A stretch of DNA of 38,224 bases, taken from the NCBI RefSeq assembly GCF_000219125.1, contig NZ_AFGF01000013.1, forward strand, positions 1 to 38,224, in the 5' to 3' direction. The notes beneath the pieces are model-generated. The model ran no database searches. It saw only the letters and a program-made list of their open reading frames with translations, and was not told the origin of the DNA. The stretch is from Acetonema longum DSM 6540. Lineage in GTDB: Bacteria > Bacillota > Negativicutes > Sporomusales > Acetonemataceae. This document shows positions 6,381 through 13,514 of the stretch, one piece after another (the first letter of the stretch is position 1; each line of letters begins with the position of its first letter). Made by a program: the position numbers and the translations under genes.

Positions 6381-6743
6381 CTAGTCTTCAAGAGCACTCT
6401 TAACCACACGAAGCACTTCCTGAGGGGCAAAAGGCTTAATGATAAAACCGGAAGCACCCGCCTGATTCGCATCCTCTATTACCTGTTTTTGCCCAATAGC
6501 TGTTACCATAACAACGCGGGCCGAAGGATCTATTTCGTGAATTTTCTTAGCCGCCCCTATTCCATCCAGATGGGACATGGTAATATCCATCGTAACCAAA
6601 TCCGGCTTATACTGCTGATAAAGCTGTACTGCCTGGTTGCCGTCTCCGGCTTCAGCCACTATTTCATAGCCTGCTTCTTTTAATAATTTGCCCAGCAACA
6701 TGCGCATAAACATTGAATCGTCGCATATCAGTATTCTTGCCAC
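6381..6743 (-). CDS. CheY-like single-domain response regulator
   Basis: A 120-aa stand-alone receiver domain with all key residues: acidic pair D8-D9, phosphoacceptor D53 (VTMDITM), T81 (VMVTAIG) and K103 (IIKPF). There is no output domain, so it acts by protein contact, for example on a flagellar switch or in a phosphorelay. I start at GTG 6743, which has GGGGGA 6-7 bases upstream; an ORF extension to 6824 would overlap thiD. It sits 16 bp after thiD and is probably the last gene of the 225-aa gene-thiD-receiver operon. No cognate kinase is adjacent; the orphan PAS kinase at 30242 is 24 kb away. Confidence 0.9.
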   Translation of the reverse strand: MARILICDDSMFMRMLLGKLLKEAGYEIVAEAGDGNQAVQLYQQYKPDLVTMDITMSHLDGIGAAKKIHEIDPSARVVMVTAIGQKQVIEDANQAGASGFIIKPFAPQEVLRVVKSALED

Positions 6744-6759
6744 ATTGAATCCCCCTTGT

Positions 6760-7551
6760 TTAGCTCCGATAGAAATCATAAAAATGATGCGTCGGTCCGA
6801 CCCCATGCCCCAGGTCGAACCCATGGCGAATCGCCATTGTTATGAACACTTTGGCCCGGCGAATCGATTCATCGAGACTCATTTTTTGCGCCAGACCGGC
6901 CGCAATGGCGGAAGAAAAGGTACAGCCGGTTCCATGGGTATGTTTGGTGTCAATTCGTTCATTCTCCAAATAGTTGAAGGTATATCCATCAAAAACCACA
7001 TCGCAGGCGGCTCCAGACAAATGGCCGCCTTTGACAACCACATGCCCGGCCCCCATAGCATGAATTCGGCGGGCTGCTTCCTCCATTTTTTTATAGTCAT
7101 CCACAGCGAATCCCACCAGTTCGGCGGCCTCATGCAGATTTGGCGTCACAACCCGGGCTAATGGAATTAAGTGGGACTTCAAAGCAGTAACAGCATCCGG
7201 CCGTAGAAGATGGCTGCCGCTTTTGGAGATCATGACCGGGTCTAAAACGATATTATGGGCCTGATGGCTTTTTAATCCTTCCGCCACCGTTTGAATAATT
7301 TCAGTGCTGCTCAGCATACCGATTTTCACAGCGCCAACTGATATATCGGTGTATATAGCGTCGATCTGGGCGCGGATAATGGCGGTATCCAGTTCACGAA
7401 TATCCGTGACTCCCTGGGTATTTTGCGCGGTAATCGCTGTGATGGCGCTCATGCCATAGACGCCCAACGCCGAAAACGTTTTTATATCCGCTTGGATCCC
7501 CGCGCCGCCGCATGAATCAGACCCTGCGATAGTTAACCCTGTAGGCAGCAT
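6760..7551 (-). CDS. thiD: Hydroxymethylpyrimidine/phosphomethylpyrimidine kinase
   Basis: A 263-aa ribokinase-fold enzyme that phosphorylates 4-amino-5-hydroxymethyl-2-methylpyrimidine (HMP) and then HMP-P to the diphosphate for thiamin synthesis. Seen: N-terminal substrate-binding motif GSDSCGGAGIQAD (residues 10-22), the DPVM motif and the C-terminal anion hole GTGCTFSSAI with its catalytic Cys. Length is standard and complete. A GGAGGAAAAGCA site precedes ATG. No other thiamin gene is adjacent and no TPP riboswitch is seen, so a role in salvage is possible. Some family members phosphorylate pyridoxal instead; ThiD is more likely. Confidence 0.92.
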   Translation of the reverse strand: MLPTGLTIAGSDSCGGAGIQADIKTFSALGVYGMSAITAITAQNTQGVTDIRELDTAIIRAQIDAIYTDISVGAVKIGMLSSTEIIQTVAEGLKSHQAHNIVLDPVMISKSGSHLLRPDAVTALKSHLIPLARVVTPNLHEAAELVGFAVDDYKKMEEAARRIHAMGAGHVVVKGGHLSGAACDVVFDGYTFNYLENERIDTKHTHGTGCTFSSAIAAGLAQKMSLDESIRRAKVFITMAIRHGFDLGHGVGPTHHFYDFYRS

Positions 7552-7581
7552 TGCTTTTCCTCCTTATTCTTTATCCCCTTT

Positions 7582-8259
7582 TTAATGATGATCAGTTTCA
7601 TGAATTTCTGCGCGCATTTCTTCCAATGTCGGCAGGAGATGCGTACTGATCTTTTCTTGTAATTCAGCAATCTCCTTTGCATCAAAGGTTGAAATGACTG
7701 CAGGGGTACAGCGGATTCTCTTCTCACCGTAAAAATCATCCCGGTAGATATTATACATAATAGTTAAATTGCTGTCGCTGGCAAAATCGCTATAATCGAC
7801 AATCAGATAGGCTCCGTTGATCCACCTGACAGGCCGGGCCGGATTTACAAACAAATCGAATCCGGCAGCTGTTGCCGGCAAACAGCCCGAATAGTCCCAC
7901 TCCGTGATTTTCTTGGCGCCAAACACGTGTCCCAGAGTCTGCGGTTCCAATCCGGCCATGCTGGCTAATTGAGACTGGAGCCGTTGTCTTAATATAGCTT
8001 CAAACTGCGCCAGATCCTGACAAATAAAATTAATATCGACATATTCCAAAAGGCCGATCGAAATTTTGACTAAAAAATCCTTGGTCGCTTCATCATACAA
8101 AGCCGAAAAAGCGAGCCGGCGCGACTGGCATGAATAACTAAAAATGAGATATTGCGATCCGGTCATGCAATCCGGCTTGGTTAAGCTAAAACCGGCCATA
8201 TCTGGTTCAAGACTGTCTAAGTAAGCCCATTGGCGGACTAGTTCCCTAATATTCTCCAT
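7582..8259 (-). CDS. Hypothetical protein, 225 aa
   Basis: I do not recognise a family. It is soluble, with no signal peptide or membrane segment. Visible features are a central mixed stretch (LVKISIGLLEYVDINFICQD), a Gln-rich helix (EAILRQRLQSQLASM), several aromatic residues (ITEWDYSG, VDYSDFA, YNIYRDDFYGEKR) and an acidic helical C-terminus (EIAELQEKIS, LEEMRAEI) ending in HETDHH. Start chosen at ATG 8259, with GGGGAGA 6 bases before it; an ATG at 8283 has no such site. It leads the operon with thiD (30 bp gap) and the receiver, and is divergent from the ABC importer. Confidence 0.8.
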   Translation of the reverse strand: MENIRELVRQWAYLDSLEPDMAGFSLTKPDCMTGSQYLIFSYSCQSRRLAFSALYDEATKDFLVKISIGLLEYVDINFICQDLAQFEAILRQRLQSQLASMAGLEPQTLGHVFGAKKITEWDYSGCLPATAAGFDLFVNPARPVRWINGAYLIVDYSDFASDSNLTIMYNIYRDDFYGEKRIRCTPAVISTFDAKEIAELQEKISTHLLPTLEEMRAEIHETDHH

Positions 8260-8383
8260 AAAATGTCTCCCCATACTACGCAATCTAAGTATATTCTGTG
8301 CTCAATGGAAAAAACCTGCAAGAGTCACCAAACTTCCACTAAAAGAATACCATGGAGTAATCTGAAACCGGGAGGGAAACCAA

Positions 8384-9475
8384 ATGTCCAAAAAGCAGAA
8401 GTTGTGCGCCCTGGCTTTACTGCTGTCGATATGTCTCGTCATCACCTGCATCGGCTGCGGCAGTCAGAAAACATCGTCGCAAACATCGGCTGTCACGGGA
8501 CCGGACTGGGCGCCTAAACTGACTCCTTTACCCAAAGAGTTCACGGTCACCGTAGGAATGAAACAAGTCGTATCGGATGCCGGCATTCTCATCGGTATGG
8601 CCAAAGGATATTACCGCGATGTAGGGATCAAAATCGAAGCGGCGCAATTCAATTCCGGTCAGGAAATGATCAATCAATTGGCTGCCGGCCAGATGGATGT
8701 GGCAGCCACGGTGACGGCATCAGGATTATTCAATGCCATGTCACGGGACATTCCGGTCAAAATTGTCGCTGACAAGGGAGTGAATCTACCCGGCAAAGGC
8801 TACTACCGTCTGGTCATCCGCAAGGACTTAGTCGACGACGTCAAGGATTTTAAAGACTTGCGCGGCCGAAAAATCGCCGTTGTTGGGACAGCTTCCCTGG
8901 ATGAGATAGCGTTGGTACGGGTTCTGGGAAAAGGCGGCCTGACTCTCAAGGACATTGATATGCAGGTAATCCGTGCTTTTCCTGATATGCTGGTATCACT
9001 GGCCAACAAAAGCATTGATGCGGCCATGGTCATTGAACCTTTTATCGCCCAAGGCATGGCCAGGGATATCCTGTATCCCTGGAAAGATCCATCGGAGTAT
9101 GACCCGGAAGCGCAGACCGCCCTGCTGGTTTTCGGCACGTCTATGACTAAAAATCCTGAGGTTGCCAACCGGTTTATGACTGCCTATGTAAAATCCCTTC
9201 GAGACTACAATGATGCATTTTTCAAAGACCAGGGGAAACCCGAAATGATTCAACTCTTGTGCAACTACTCAGTCGTAAAAGATCCCAAGCTATACGACCA
9301 GATGTTTCCCATAGGTTTAAACCCAGATGGCTTCTTACGGGTCAGGGGTATCGAAATGGACCTGTCCTGGTATAAGGAAAATAATCTGCTAAAAGCAGAT
9401 ATCAAGGCCAGTGAAGCCATTGATCATCGTTATGTGGAATTTGCCAACGCCATATTAGGGAAGTACCAGAAGTAA
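8384..9475 (+). CDS. NitT/TauT-type ABC substrate-binding lipoprotein
   Basis: A 363-aa periplasmic-binding-type protein of the NMT1/SsuA/TauA class. Residues 1-24 are a lipoprotein signal with lipobox ending I-G-C (C25 would be lipidated), so it is anchored outside the membrane. The mature part has the typical two-lobe motifs: an early GxxxAKGYYRDVGI segment, GQEMINQLAAGQMDVA, and DLRGRKIAVVGTAS. A GGGAGGG site precedes ATG. The permease and ATPase follow. Substrate class (sulfonate, nitrate, pyrimidine precursor) is open; the divergent thiD hints at HMP-precursor uptake, as in ThiXYZ systems, but that is only context. Confidence 0.9.
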   Translation: MSKKQKLCALALLLSICLVITCIGCGSQKTSSQTSAVTGPDWAPKLTPLPKEFTVTVGMKQVVSDAGILIGMAKGYYRDVGIKIEAAQFNSGQEMINQLAAGQMDVAATVTASGLFNAMSRDIPVKIVADKGVNLPGKGYYRLVIRKDLVDDVKDFKDLRGRKIAVVGTASLDEIALVRVLGKGGLTLKDIDMQVIRAFPDMLVSLANKSIDAAMVIEPFIAQGMARDILYPWKDPSEYDPEAQTALLVFGTSMTKNPEVANRFMTAYVKSLRDYNDAFFKDQGKPEMIQLLCNYSVVKDPKLYDQMFPIGLNPDGFLRVRGIEMDLSWYKENNLLKADIKASEAIDHRYVEFANAILGKYQK

Positions 9476-9522
9476 TCTTCCTAGGCAAGGTGACTACATA
9501 ACCCACTGACAGGAGGTGAATT

Positions 9523-10278
9523 ATGAACCCAATACGGCACATACGATTGTTGTCAATTTTATCACCTCTGACGTTACTATTGATTTGGGAGATACTATCC
9601 CGGCTGCAGGTGATCGACGTCCGCCTCTTTTCAAGGCCGTCGCTGATCTTTCAGTCCTTTATCCCCCTTTTACTGTCCGGTGAGTTGCTGCTGAACACCG
9701 GAGTCAGCATCCAGCGGGTGATATTGGGATTCATTGCCGGCAGCGCGCCGGGAATCATTTTAGGCATGAGCATGGGTTTGTCGCCTCTGATTCGTTCGGC
9801 GATCGAGCCCATGATTCAGGCAACATACCCCATACCTAAACTGGCGATTATGCCGTTCATCCTGCTGGTGTTCGGCATTGGCGAAACTTCCAAGGTATTT
9901 ACCATTGCCATCGGCGTCTTTTACTTAGTGGTCATCAATACCATGGCCGGAGTTTTAAATATCGAAAAAATTTATCTGGATGTGGCCAAAAACTTCGGAG
10001 CCAGCCGTAAAGATTTTTATTTGACAGTGGCGTTTCCCGGAGCATTGCCCATGATCTTCGCCGGATTGAAGCTAAGTATGGGGATGGCCCTCATCCTGAT
10101 CGTCGCTGCCGAGCTGTCAGCCGCTAAAGCCGGCGTAGGCTGGATGATCTGGCGGGCATACGACATGTTTGACATCGAGCAAATGTTTGTAGCGCTTATC
10201 GTACTGTCTGTTTTGGGTTATCTTTTTTCTCTGCTGCTGGATCAAATCGAACGATGGGTAATCCCCTGGAAAAATTAA
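9523..10278 (+). CDS. NitT/TauT-type ABC transporter permease
   Basis: A 251-aa integral membrane protein with about six hydrophobic segments (first one near residues 12-25) and the EAA loop that docks the ATPase (DVAKNFGASRKDFYLTVAFP, about residues 156-175). It belongs to the BPD_transp_1 family, SsuC/TauC/ThiX-like, and would form a homodimeric channel. The start ATG has AGGAGGT about 7 bases upstream. It lies 47 bp after the binding-protein gene and 27 bp before the ATPase start, clearly one operon. Confidence 0.92.
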   Translation: MNPIRHIRLLSILSPLTLLLIWEILSRLQVIDVRLFSRPSLIFQSFIPLLLSGELLLNTGVSIQRVILGFIAGSAPGIILGMSMGLSPLIRSAIEPMIQATYPIPKLAIMPFILLVFGIGETSKVFTIAIGVFYLVVINTMAGVLNIEKIYLDVAKNFGASRKDFYLTVAFPGALPMIFAGLKLSMGMALILIVAAELSAAKAGVGWMIWRAYDMFDIEQMFVALIVLSVLGYLFSLLLDQIERWVIPWKN

Positions 10279-10305
10279 TGATATTATGTAATGGAGGTGC
10301 AGTTA

Positions 10306-11100
10306 TTGGCAGATGTTCGCATTAAATTGGAAAAGATTCAAAAAATATTTGTCACAACCCAAGGAACCATCACTGCACTGGAGGATATTAACCTGCGCAT
10401 CACAGACGGTGAATTCTTTTGCATCGTCGGGCCAAGCGGATGCGGCAAGACTACTCTGTTACGAATTTTAGCCGGATTGGAAACCATCACTGTCGGCAAT
10501 ATGACGATCAAAGCCCGGGATACCAGCCGTCCGCTGAATTCTATGGTTTTTCAGGAACAAAGCGTTTTCCCCTGGATGACAGTCACCGAGAATGTGGAAT
10601 ACGGCCTGCGCATGCGGAAAATGCCCAAACCGGTCCGCCGGGACATCGCCAATCATTATATTGAAATGATCGGCCTGAAACAATTCGCCGCTTCCTATCC
10701 CTGTCAACTGTCCGGCGGCATGAAACAGCGAGTCAGCGTGGCCCGCGCTTTCGCCAATGACCCAGAGATCCTGTTAATGGATGAACCTTTCGGCTCTCTG
10801 GATGAACAAAATCGCATTCTGCTGCAAAAAGAACTGCTGCGCATCTGGGAAGGGACCAGCAAAACCACGGTATTTATCACTCACAGCATTGATGAGGCCC
10901 TGTGCCTGGGAGACCGGATTCTGGTGATGTCCGCCCGGCCCGGGACGATTAAAACGATTGTGCCGGTAACCCTGCCCCGTCCCCGGGATGTAGAAACCAT
11001 TCGGACCACACCGCAATACATTGAACTGTATCAAACCATATGGTCGCAACTGCGGGACGAAGTTCTAAAAGGAGAAACAGGAATCCCTTCCAGACGATAA
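10306..11100 (+). CDS. NitT/TauT-type ABC transporter ATP-binding protein
   Basis: A 264-aa ATPase of the SsuB/TauB class that energises the importer at the inner membrane face. Walker A GPSGCGKTT, Q-loop (VFQEQSVFPWM), signature LSGGMKQR, Walker B ILLMDEP and switch His (FITHSIDEA) are all present. I favour the TTG at 10306: GGAGGTG (10293-10299) sits 6 bases before it, whereas the ATG at 10291 overlaps that ribosome site and would add 5 residues. The operon ends at the terminator 7 bp downstream. Confidence 0.92.
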   Translation: MADVRIKLEKIQKIFVTTQGTITALEDINLRITDGEFFCIVGPSGCGKTTLLRILAGLETITVGNMTIKARDTSRPLNSMVFQEQSVFPWMTVTENVEYGLRMRKMPKPVRRDIANHYIEMIGLKQFAASYPCQLSGGMKQRVSVARAFANDPEILLMDEPFGSLDEQNRILLQKELLRIWEGTSKTTVFITHSIDEALCLGDRILVMSARPGTIKTIVPVTLPRPRDVETIRTTPQYIELYQTIWSQLRDEVLKGETGIPSRR

Positions 11101-11106
11101 AACAAA

Positions 11107-11133
11107 CCCACGGAAACTCCGTGGGCTTTTATT
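11107..11133 (+). terminator. Terminator of the ABC importer operon
   Basis: Perfect 8-bp stem CCCACGGA/TCCGTGGG (11107-11114 and 11118-11125, 3-base loop) followed by CTTTTATT. Confidence 0.88.
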
Positions 11134-11134
11134 C

Positions 11135-11210
11135 TGGCAGGGGCAGAAGGACTTGAACCCTCAACCAACGGTTTTGGAGACCGCTACTCTACCAATTGAG
11201 CTATACCCCT
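11135..11210 (-). tRNA. tRNA-Trp (anticodon CCA)
   Basis: 76 nt, acceptor AGGGGTA/TGCCCCT, anticodon loop CTCCAAA (CCA), discriminator G, encoded CCA end. Second gene of a Gly-Trp pair. It converges with the ABC importer operon. Confidence 0.95.
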
Positions 11211-11218
11211 ATAAAGAA

Positions 11219-11293
11219 TGGAGCGGAAAACGAGATTCGAACTCGCGACCCTCGCCTTGGCAAGGCGATGCTCTACCGCTGAGCTACTTCCGC
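11219..11293 (-). tRNA. tRNA-Gly (anticodon GCC), copy 2
   Basis: 75 nt, identical to the copy at 6033-6107 except for one D-loop base. A TGATATTAT extended -10-like element and a TATAAT lie at about 11320-11330 on the minus strand, but no good -35 is seen. Confidence 0.95.
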
Positions 11294-11430
11294 ATAAGTT
11301 TGTCAACCTCTGACGGATTATTATAATATCACAAATCAACCGAGAAATCAATACTAAAAAATGGATAATATCACTTGGCGAGATGTTATTTCACTCAATC
11401 TTGCTCTCTGCCTAATATCCGTCAAATGGT

Positions 11431-11988
11431 TTATAGTTTACGGCTTCCCCGCTTGGTAATAGGGAGCCCTTTTGCGCACAAAGGACATTCAGCCGGCTGG
11501 TAACTCTGGACGGAAAGGTGCAGCAACGCTTCTGTAGGTACACCGAAAGAAACTTTACCGCCGCTGCGGTCTACCAACAGGGCGACCCCCGCTACATTTC
11601 CTTGTGCCTGTTTCACTACGTCCAACACTTCCTGCACCGAACCGCCGGTGGTCACAATATCTTCCACCACCAGCACCCTTTCTCCCGGGTGAATGACAAA
11701 TCCCCGGCGCAAGGTCATAACGCCGTTCTCCCGTTCGGTAAATATGGCACGGGTGCCTAAGTTTTTCCCCACTTCATGGGCTAAAAGAATCCCGCCGGTT
11801 ACCGGACCGACCACCACGCTGATTTGTTTGTCCCGAAAGCGTTCGGCCAGTGCGGCGCAAAGGGCCGCCGTATGCTGGGGATACTGCAGAACCTGAAATT
11901 TCTCCACATACATAGGACTGTGCAAGCCGGACGTCAGAAGAAAATGGCCTTCCAGTATGGCTCCTGTGTCAATCAAAAGTTGTTTCAC
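11431..11988 (-). CDS. pyrE: Orotate phosphoribosyltransferase
   Basis: Converts orotate plus PRPP to OMP, the fifth step of UMP synthesis, in the cytoplasm. The PRPP loop VLVVEDIVTTGGS is present, and the N-terminus reads LLIDTGAILEGHFLLTSGLHS. The C-terminus carries a Cys pair (CPLCAKGLP). Last gene of the pyr operon, 17 bp after pyrF. The start shown is GTG 11988, but it lacks a ribosome site. A GGGGGA stretch (12010-12015) lies 6-7 bases before an ATA codon at 12003 in the same frame, which would add I-N-E-A-Q before V-K-Q-L-L, so the real start may be that AUA. Confidence 0.95.
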   Translation of the reverse strand: MKQLLIDTGAILEGHFLLTSGLHSPMYVEKFQVLQYPQHTAALCAALAERFRDKQISVVVGPVTGGILLAHEVGKNLGTRAIFTERENGVMTLRRGFVIHPGERVLVVEDIVTTGGSVQEVLDVVKQAQGNVAGVALLVDRSGGKVSFGVPTEALLHLSVQSYQPAECPLCAKGLPITKRGSRKL

Positions 11989-12005
11989 TTGTGCTTCGTT
12001 TATGC

Positions 12006-12713
12006 TTAATCCCCCATTTCCCCAATAATTTTCTGTACCATTGCTGTGGGATTCTTAGCACCGGTGATCGGACGTCCGACCACTAAATAACTGGCCCCTG
12101 CCCGGATGGCTCCCCGGGGGGTGGCGATACGCTGCTGATCACTTTCAGCAGACCCTGCAGGCCGGATGCCGGGAGTCACGATCAGGAACTCCCTGCCGCA
12201 GGCAGCACGAATCGAGGCCGCCTCCTGCGGCGAGGCAACCACCCCATCCATGCCAGCCTTTTGCGCTAACTGCGCTAAATGAACCACCTGGGCGCCAATC
12301 TCACCGGGCATGTGCAGGTTTTGCCACTCTTCCTGCCCTATACTGGTTAACACGGTAACCGCCAGCAGCAGAGGTCGTTTCGCCCCATTGCCGGCACTAG
12401 CCTTATCCACTGCTTCCCGGGCCCGCCGCATCATGGTCAGGCCGCCACCGGCGTGAAGATTGAGCATCGAGACTCCCAGACCGGTCAGAACGGCCATGCT
12501 CTGCCCCACTGTGTTGGGAATATCATGAAGCTTCAGGTCCAAAAAAACCTTTTTCCCGGCCTGCAGCAAGCAAGGTACTGCCTGCCCGCCGGTGGCGTAA
12601 AATAGTTCCATGCCGACCTTATAATAGCTTACACTGTCCCCCAGAGCTAAAACTATTTTTTCCATAGCTGACATAGAACTGGCGTCTAAGGCAACAATTA
12701 AATGTTCTTCCAT
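12006..12713 (-). CDS. pyrF: Orotidine 5'-phosphate decarboxylase
   Basis: A 235-aa type 1 OMP decarboxylase giving UMP, the last step of the pathway. The catalytic motif DLKLHDIPNT (Asp-Lys-Asp charge network) is intact, with an N-terminal IVALDASS and C-terminal YLVVGRPIT phosphate-binding element. I start at ATG 12713, with GGGGGTG 8 bases upstream; the longer frame to 12737 lacks one. It follows pyrK by 30 bp. In many Firmicutes pyrD lies between pyrK and pyrF, and here it is absent. Confidence 0.96.
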   Translation of the reverse strand: MEEHLIVALDASSMSAMEKIVLALGDSVSYYKVGMELFYATGGQAVPCLLQAGKKVFLDLKLHDIPNTVGQSMAVLTGLGVSMLNLHAGGGLTMMRRAREAVDKASAGNGAKRPLLLAVTVLTSIGQEEWQNLHMPGEIGAQVVHLAQLAQKAGMDGVVASPQEAASIRAACGREFLIVTPGIRPAGSAESDQQRIATPRGAIRAGASYLVVGRPITGAKNPTAMVQKIIGEMGD

Positions 12714-12743
12714 CCTGTCTTCACCCCCATCGCACACTTTATG

Positions 12744-13514
12744 CTACAGCAATACTTCTTCGGCCCAAAAAACCGGGCCATCACTGCATACTTTCTTTTT
12801 GGCGCCTGACTCCGTATTGCAGGTACACACCAGACAAGCCCCGATGCCGCAGGCCATCCGCTCTTCCAGCGAAACCTGGCAGGGGACGCGGTGCGTCCCA
12901 GCGATGGCTGTCACGGCCCGCAGCATGGGCTGCGGCCCGCAGGCGTAGATCATGTCGAAGTGCCTGGCCAGCATCTGGGGCAGAATATCTACTGTCAGAC
13001 CTTTCACTCCCAGGGATCCGTCGTCGGTTGTCACGTGAATATGCTGGCAGGCATCTTTAAACAGGGGCTGCCAAAAGGTCAATTCGCCCTGAGTTCTTCC
13101 TCCCATGATGATTTCTGCCGGCAAAGGACATAAACACTGGGCCAGAAACAGCAGCGGAGCAATGCCAATCCCACCGCCAATCAATAAAGGCTTTTCGCCG
13201 CGCAAGGCAAATCCCTGCCCCAACGGGCCCAGGCAGTCCAACAAATCGACCCCTGGCTTGAGAGCGGCCAGCATGGCCGATCCCTTGCCTACGATCCGAT
13301 AGATCAGAGTCAGAGTGCCGGCTTCCCGATTTACGCCGGCAATGCTGATGGGACGCCGCAGCAGCGGTTCCGGATGTCCGGCCCCTTTCACATGGACAAA
13401 CTGTCCGGGTTGAGCCGTCTGGGCCAAAAGCGGCGCGGCAATCGTCATCTGTTTGATCGATGAACTCAGATCGATATGCTGCAGAATGGCAGCCTGGACG
13501 AGGAGTTTAGGCAA
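12744..13514 (-). CDS. pyrK: Dihydroorotate dehydrogenase B electron-transfer subunit
   Basis: PyrK carries FAD and a [2Fe-2S] cluster and passes electrons from the PyrD subunit to NAD+. Seen: FAD-binding [11 protein letters not shown]-binding [13 protein letters not shown], and the cluster motif near the C-terminus, C-x4-C-x2-C (CGIGACLVC) with a later Cys (KKKVCSDGP). I favour the TTG at 13514 as start, because GGAGG lies 8 bases upstream; the ATG at 13520 is too close to it. It overlaps the carB end by 8 bp, suggesting translational coupling. Its PyrD partner is not in this window. Confidence 0.94.
   Translation of the reverse strand: MPKLLVQAAILQHIDLSSSIKQMTIAAPLLAQTAQPGQFVHVKGAGHPEPLLRRPISIAGVNREAGTLTLIYRIVGKGSAMLAALKPGVDLLDCLGPLGQGFALRGEKPLLIGGGIGIAPLLFLAQCLCPLPAEIIMGGRTQGELTFWQPLFKDACQHIHVTTDDGSLGVKGLTVDILPQMLARHFDMIYACGPQPMLRAVTAIAGTHRVPCQVSLEERMACGIGACLVCTCNTESGAKKKVCSDGPVFWAEEVLL

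Noticed and set aside
8260-8383. Possible TPP riboswitch between thiD operon and ABC importer
   Set aside because: None of the conserved THI-box motifs (CUGAGA, ACCUGA-type) is present.
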